Source: a virus. From it: a stretch of 61,230 nt of DNA. This document shows positions 57,424-61,230 of the stretch, in pieces; the stretch's first letter is position 1; each line of letters starts with the position of its first letter. The stretch lies in IMG/VR virus record IMGVR_UViG_3300007734_000738, positions 1 to 61,230 of that record; one strand, written 5' to 3'. The position numbers and the translations under genes were made by a program. A model generated the notes under the pieces. That model worked only from the letters and a program-made list of their open reading frames with translations, had not been told where the DNA came from and did no database searches.

Positions 57424-59711
57424 GCGCCGGTGCGACCCCTGATGCGTGGGCGCACTGGGACATGGTCCTTGGGCTCTCTGAGGATCTGCTTCCGGTCGTG
57501 TGTGAGCCGGGGCTCACGATTTCCCCCACCTCCAAACTCGTCTCCTACGGGAAGGTGCCGTCTCGCTTCGATCGACACGGTCATGTGGTCGGCTTCCCAA
57601 AGTGGACCGAACACCGGACGACGGATGCGGAGATCGCGACCTGGTCCTCCAACCCGCGTCTCGGCATCTGTCTCCAGACACGCCGCGTGCGGGCGATCGA
57701 CGTGGATGTGGAGGACGCCGGGTTGGCCGCTCATATCCTCCGCTCCCTCCAACGTGCGGTCCCGCACATTCCGCTTCGACGCCGTGCGAACTCTGCGAAG
57801 TTTCTCGGTCTCATCGAGGTGGCGGGCGACTACCCGAAACAGACCCTTCCCACCACGCATGGAATGATTGAGTTTCTCGGGGACGGGCAACAGTGTCTTG
57901 TGGCGGGGACGCATCCGTCCGGCGTGCCGTATACCTGGGATGGAGGACTGCCCGCTGCAATCCCCGTGGTGACCCCCGAGGCGCTGGCCGACCTCCTCTC
58001 CCATCTCCAACGCGCGTATGCCCTTTCCGGCGCTGACTGGTCGACCCCGCGCGCCACGCGGAAAGCTGCGGCGTCCGACCTCGGGATTCCCCAAGCGGAT
58101 CTCGACGCGTTCGCGGCGGAGTGCCTGGCGAACGACCCGGTGGCGCTGTGGCTCACGCAGTATCAGTGGGTGGTGGCGCACGATCGGGTGAATCTCGCGC
58201 TCCATATTACATGTCCGTGGCGTGAGTCGCATACGTCCGATAACGGTGATCCGACGGCCACGTCCTACTTCCTGGCCGATACTGGGGGATTTGCGAAAGG
58301 GCATTATCGTTGCCTCCATGCCCATTGTACGCAGCGGACGGACGCCGACTTCCTCGACGCGATCGGGTATGCGGACCACCTCTTTCTTGACGGCTTTGCC
58401 CCCTTGGAGGACGATTATGAGACGCTCTTTTATGAAGCTGACGCGCATTCTGTGGCCCGAACCAGCGGGGTCGATTCTCCTCTCGCAGGGCCTGCCTTCA
58501 ACCGTGATATTAGGTCCGGCACTATTAAGCCACTCTTGCAAAACGTCGTCCTGGCCCTTGGCGACCCCGAGTTCTGTGGCCACCGGATCAGCCGGGACGA
58601 GTTTCGGGATGTCCTCCTCCTCGACGACCGACCCTTCAAAGACTCCGACTACACCCAGCTGACCCTGAACCTGGTCAATCGGAAGCAAGGGTTTGGCCCC
58701 ATCTCCTCCGAGATGATGAAGCAGGCGGTCAACTACGTCTCGGAGCAGCATGCGTTTGACTCGGCGATTCAATGGCTCCGGGGGCTCCCGGCGTGGGACG
58801 GCGTCGAGCGGGTGACGACGTTCTGCTCGACGTACCTGGGGGTGACCCCGTCCGCCTACGCGCAGGCGGTCAGTCGCTACTGGTGGACGGCACACGCCGG
58901 GCGCGTCCTGGTCCCCGGTGTGCAGGCCGATATCGCGATCATCCTGATCTCCTCGCAGGGCACCGGCAAGACCTCCTCCATTAAGGCGATGGTGCCGCAT
59001 CCTGACGAGTATGTGGAACTCTCCCTGCTCGACCGGGACGAGGACCTCAGCCGGGCCATGCGGGGGAAGTTGATCGGGGAGATGGCGGAGCTTCGGGGGC
59101 TCAATAGCCGGGACTTGGAGTCCATCAAGGCCTGGATCAGCCGGCAGCGGGAGGAGTGGGTGCCGAAGTACTTGGAGTTCAGCCGGACCTTCCCCCGGCG
59201 CCTCGTCCTCGTGGGGACCTCCAACCAGGAAGAGTTCCTTGCGGACGAGACCGGGAATCGACGCTTCGCCCCCCTGCTCGTTGGCGAGCGACAGGATCGG
59301 GATGGGATTGCCCGCGATCGCGATCAACTCTGGGCAGAGGCGACCGTCTTGTTTGAACAGTCGGGTGTCCTCTGGCAGGATGCCGAGACGCTCGCCAAGG
59401 CGGAGCACAGTCGGTTTGAAATTCATGACGCGTGGTTGGAAACGGTGCGCGAATGGCTGGCGGAGCCTGGCGTGCAGGCCGAGGCGCCTGGCGCATGCGA
59501 TTTTTTACGGATGGATGATGTCTTAAAAGGGGCGTTGCACTTGGATGTAAAATTTTGCAAGCCGTACGAACAGCTTCGACTTGGTAAAATTTTACACCAG
59601 TTAGGGTATCGTCGAGGGACGAAACGGGTGCAAGGTACCCCACGTAAGGTCTGGTACAAAGCTGTTACCCCCTTGTTACCTCGGACGGAGGATGACGGGG
59701 TAACGTTTTGA
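57420..59711 (+). CDS. Primase-polymerase/VapE-like helicase fusion (763 aa)
   Basis: ATG 57420 overlaps the upstream stop. N-terminal Prim-Pol pattern: FDRHGHVVGFPKWTEHRTTD, NPRLGICLQTRRVRAIDVDV, THGMIEFLGDGQQCLVAGTH. A Cys/His patch (GHYRCLHAHCTQRTDADF) separates it from a C-terminal SF3/VapE-type ATPase with RYWWTAHAGRVLVPGVQADI, Walker A SSQGTGKT at about 513, and FVGTSNQEEFLADETGNRRF-like motif C. It would prime and unwind DNA at the origin. The candidate origin follows directly. Confidence 0.85.
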   Translation: MSAGATPDAWAHWDMVLGLSEDLLPVVCEPGLTISPTSKLVSYGKVPSRFDRHGHVVGFPKWTEHRTTDAEIATWSSNPRLGICLQTRRVRAIDVDVEDAGLAAHILRSLQRAVPHIPLRRRANSAKFLGLIEVAGDYPKQTLPTTHGMIEFLGDGQQCLVAGTHPSGVPYTWDGGLPAAIPVVTPEALADLLSHLQRAYALSGADWSTPRATRKAAASDLGIPQADLDAFAAECLANDPVALWLTQYQWVVAHDRVNLALHITCPWRESHTSDNGDPTATSYFLADTGGFAKGHYRCLHAHCTQRTDADFLDAIGYADHLFLDGFAPLEDDYETLFYEADAHSVARTSGVDSPLAGPAFNRDIRSGTIKPLLQNVVLALGDPEFCGHRISRDEFRDVLLLDDRPFKDSDYTQLTLNLVNRKQGFGPISSEMMKQAVNYVSEQHAFDSAIQWLRGLPAWDGVERVTTFCSTYLGVTPSAYAQAVSRYWWTAHAGRVLVPGVQADIAIILISSQGTGKTSSIKAMVPHPDEYVELSLLDRDEDLSRAMRGKLIGEMAELRGLNSRDLESIKAWISRQREEWVPKYLEFSRTFPRRLVLVGTSNQEEFLADETGNRRFAPLLVGERQDRDGIARDRDQLWAEATVLFEQSGVLWQDAETLAKAEHSRFEIHDAWLETVREWLAEPGVQAEAPGACDFLRMDDVLKGALHLDVKFCKPYEQLRLGKILHQLGYRRGTKRVQGTPRKVWYKAVTPLLPRTEDDGVTF

Positions 59712-60006
59712 GCCTAAAAACTTCTATGTTTTCGCGAGGTTAAAAAATGTTACCCCGACCCCGCAGAAAAGAGTGGGCTCGTACTAAAAAAAAAATCCTC
59801 TATATCCCAAAGCAGAACACGAGAAACGGGGTAGGGGGGAGGGGGAGGGAGGGAGCCGAGGTAACGGAGAAACGGGGGGATCAAGCAATTCACCCCTATA
59901 TAAATCAATACGTTAAGTGTAACCCTAGGGTTACATTTCGAGGTAACACGCTCCCGCACCGGGGTTGTCATGTTTTGCATGTAAAATTTTGCAGAAAGGA
60001 GCCGCT
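59712..60006 (+). other. Candidate replication origin region
   Basis: This 295-bp gap after the primase-helicase holds an A-tract (near 59787), a G-rich tract with five runs of G (59828-59853, potential G-quadruplex), an AT-rich CTATATAAAT (59896-59905), an 18-bp perfect palindrome TGTAACCCTAGGGTTACA (59918-59935), and repeats of GTAAC/GTTAC and GTAAAATTTTGCA. The position beside the primase, the AT-rich zone and the motif density suggest an origin, but this is inference. Confidence 0.5.
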
Positions 60007-60318
60007 ATGAAGACTCGCATGAAGACGTGTGAAGAAATGATTGAAGCTACGTATGCGCGGAGGAGACGCACTCAACGTTCGAACAGGATTGTGTCATCGG
60101 GGACACGAGCCGCGCTGTATTTAGGTTCAGGAGGATTGTGTGAATGGTGCGGCACCCGCCTGACGGACGGGTGGCACGTCGATCACCTGGTCGCCGCGAT
60201 ACGAGGAGGTGGAGACGAGATGCACAATCTACGTGCGTCCTGTATGACCTGCACTCGTCAAAAGGGGATGCAATCCCCAGAGGTCTTTGGTATGTTTGTA
60301 TCTCAGGACCTCATTTAA
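60007..60318 (+). CDS. Free-standing HNH endonuclease (103 aa)
   Basis: ATG 60007 follows AAAGGAGCCGCT. GGLCEWCGTRLTDGWHVDHL, VAAIRGGGDEMHNLRASCMT, CTRQKG is a complete HNH/zinc-finger motif. The single gene is not inside another gene. It could be a homing endonuclease, a packaging-associated nicking enzyme or a nuclease acting on host DNA. Confidence 0.88.
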   Translation: MKTRMKTCEEMIEATYARRRRTQRSNRIVSSGTRAALYLGSGGLCEWCGTRLTDGWHVDHLVAAIRGGGDEMHNLRASCMTCTRQKGMQSPEVFGMFVSQDLI

Positions 60319-60345
60319 CCTTTACCCGACTCTGGAGACCACCCG

Positions 60346-60774
60346 ATGTCCTCACAACCCGAACCGTCCGTCCATCGCCGTCCCTATGCCGCTCGCACTG
60401 TCCCGCCCCCGACCGTGCGCCCGCCGGCCCTCCTGTTGACTCCGGGCACGCCCTGCCCCCGGTGTCACGGGCTCGTGGTCGTCCGGGCCGTGGTGACCCC
60501 GGAAGGGGCCTTAACGGAGCATTTTTGTGTGGGGTGTAGTCGCAGCTCGCACGCGACGCCGGAGACGCCTATGGGGGCGCCCCGGCTCCGCCTGACCCCG
60601 TCCTGCGAGGCGGCCCTAGACCGAGCCTGCGCCGAGCGAGGGTGTCGGTCGGCGTCCGAGGGAGTTGACGACACGTCGGGCATCGTTGTGTCTCGTAGTG
60701 TGCTCGACGCCGCAGAGATACGGTCAATGTTTGTGGACGAATGCCTGCCAGACGCGCACAGGCCGCCACGCTAA
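60346..60774 (+). CDS. Zinc-ribbon protein overlapping a convergent gene (142 aa)
   Basis: ATG 60346 has CTGGAGACCACCC. The N-terminal 80 residues end in a zinc ribbon (CPRCHGLVVVRAVVTPEGAL, then HFCVGCSRS). The remaining 60 residues show no fold and overlap a helix-turn-helix gene on the other strand by 206 bp, so the true protein may be only the N-terminal part. Confidence 0.6.
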   Translation: MSSQPEPSVHRRPYAARTVPPPTVRPPALLLTPGTPCPRCHGLVVVRAVVTPEGALTEHFCVGCSRSSHATPETPMGAPRLRLTPSCEAALDRACAERGCRSASEGVDDTSGIVVSRSVLDAAEIRSMFVDECLPDAHRPPR

Positions 60775-60850
60775 GTGGCGGCTCGCTGGTATCGAAGAGC
60801 CGCACGGCAAAGGCCGTGCGGGATTCGATCATGGGGGTCGGTTTCGGCAT
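60569..60850 (-). CDS. Small HTH-like regulator with a zinc-ribbon end (93 aa)
   Basis: ATG 60850 has GGGAGATAACGGT. The pattern PLSVAACARLAGIRPQTLTVSLRR is a helix-turn-helix and is followed by CPTC. It is the last gene of the leftward operon, and the tail beyond the Cys pair overlaps the zinc-ribbon frame on the other strand. Confidence 0.6.
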   Translation of the reverse strand: MPKPTPMIESRTAFAVRLFDTSEPPLSVAACARLAGIRPQTLTVSLRRRAHYETQRCPTCRQLPRTPTDTLARRRLGLGPPRRTGSGGAGAPP

Positions 60851-60854
60851 ACCG

Positions 60855-60974
60855 TTATCTCCCGACCGTCCAGAGGAATCGAGCCACTCCTTCCAGGAGG
60901 ATGAGGAGCAGCATGATCGCCCCCAGCAGGGTCAGCCCCACGAACAGATTATTCTTGCTCTTCAAATGGGACAT
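60855..60974 (-). CDS. Tiny membrane protein (39 aa)
   Basis: ATG 60974 follows GTGAGGACCACT and overlaps the zinc-binding gene. MSHLKSKNNLFVGLTLLGAI, MLLLILLEGVARFLWTVGR is one membrane helix. Confidence 0.55.
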   Translation of the reverse strand: MSHLKSKNNLFVGLTLLGAIMLLLILLEGVARFLWTVGR

Positions 60975-61098
60975 AGTGGTCCTCACATCCTGAGCAGAGC
61001 CCGCTCACGTTGTCGTCGGGGATCTCGTCGTGACATGCTTCGCAGCGGTCTCGCATGGCTGCGCCTCCGCGTGTGTTAAAGAGATTCGTGCGTATCAT
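60949..61098 (-). CDS. Small zinc-binding protein (49 aa)
   Basis: Start 61098 (AAAGGAACGAACATC) or 61056 (GGAGGCGCAGCC). CEACHDEIPDDNVSGLCSGCED is a four-Cys zinc ribbon in a small protein. It belongs to the leftward operon that continues from the contig junction. Confidence 0.65.
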   Translation of the reverse strand: MIRTNLFNTRGGAAMRDRCEACHDEIPDDNVSGLCSGCEDHYVPFEEQE

Positions 61099-61114
61099 GA
61101 TGTTCGTTCCTTTC

Positions 61115-61230
61115 TCAGGTTGGGAGTGTGGTTGACTCCGAGACCGCCCATTCCGCACAGGCGATGAGGTCGAGTGGCACCGCCGCCGCCCGCGCCGCCG
61201 CCCACGCCGCTTCCGCCGCCGCCCGCGCCG
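61115..61230 (-). CDS. 3' end of the DUF7666-like gene (Ala-rich tail)
   Basis: From the window end leftward the frame reads ARAAAEAAWAAARAAAVPLD then LIACAEWAVSESTTLPT and TGA 61115. This alanine-rich tail with a LIACAEWAV finish completes the gene whose 5' part lies at 1-519. The frames differ by one base when the ends are joined: inserting one G (GAG-GCG-GCG) gives a continuous protein. Confidence 0.8.
   Translation of the reverse strand, partial: ARAAAEAAWAAARAAAVPLDLIACAEWAVSESTTLPT

Noticed and set aside
57294-59426. A 710-codon open frame opposite the primase-helicase
   Set aside because: It is the GC-rich reverse complement of a clear Prim-Pol/VapE coding sequence. Its translation is Arg/Gly/Pro-rich with no domains, and no leader is present at its start.

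Overview
This window looks like an essentially complete genome of a short-tailed (podovirus-like) dsDNA bacteriophage. Supporting genes are a terminase large subunit, a P22-type portal, an N4-gp56-type capsid protein, a nozzle-like tail protein, ejection-type proteins, and a lysis group with an M15-type endolysin and a nested spanin-like pair (the last points to a Gram-negative host). The map appears circular. The two ends cut one gene: its 5' part reads leftward off position 1 (1-519) and its alanine-rich 3' end re-enters at 61230-61115. Joining the ends restores the reading frame if one base is missing at the junction.

Layout. (i) A leftward block of small early-type genes runs from 4265 through position 1 and on to about 60569. 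It contains two tandem type I hammerhead ribozymes (1145-1298) and other intercistronic hairpins. (ii) A 380-bp divergent control region (4266-4644) carries four 20-bp palindromic operators at an exact 31-bp period. (iii) The rightward structural arm (4645-36769) runs: terminase, secreted proteins, lysis, portal, scaffold, capsid, adaptor, nozzle, fibre, ejection proteins and one 3152-residue polyvalent protein. (iv) The leftward replication and nucleotide arm (52259-36774) holds an ssDNA-binding-like protein, a Cas4-like nuclease, an Acb2-like anti-CBASS gene with a frame break, MazZ-like nucleotide hydrolases, a split family B DNA polymerase, a VRR-NUC nuclease, ThyX, an SNF2-type helicase and a metallophosphoesterase with an intein. 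(v) A second divergent promoter pair (52315-52388) starts a rightward arm of small proteins (52418-60774) that ends in a YdaS/Cro-like regulator, a primase-helicase, a candidate origin with a G-quadruplex tract, and a free HNH endonuclease.

The most striking theme is the way homing endonucleases sit inside other genes. The terminase intein carries an HNH endonuclease gene on the opposite strand with its own -10 box and ribosome binding site. The phosphoesterase intein has a conventional in-frame LAGLIDADG domain. The DNA polymerase is cut in two by an AP2/HNH-type gene with no room for a group I intron. An endonuclease VII-like HNH domain is read in an alternative frame inside a DUF5664 gene.

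Several frame breaks are one-base changes (polymerase motif B, the Acb2-like gene, the contig junction, possibly the endonuclease VII gene). They may be consensus-sequence errors rather than biology, and each is flagged.
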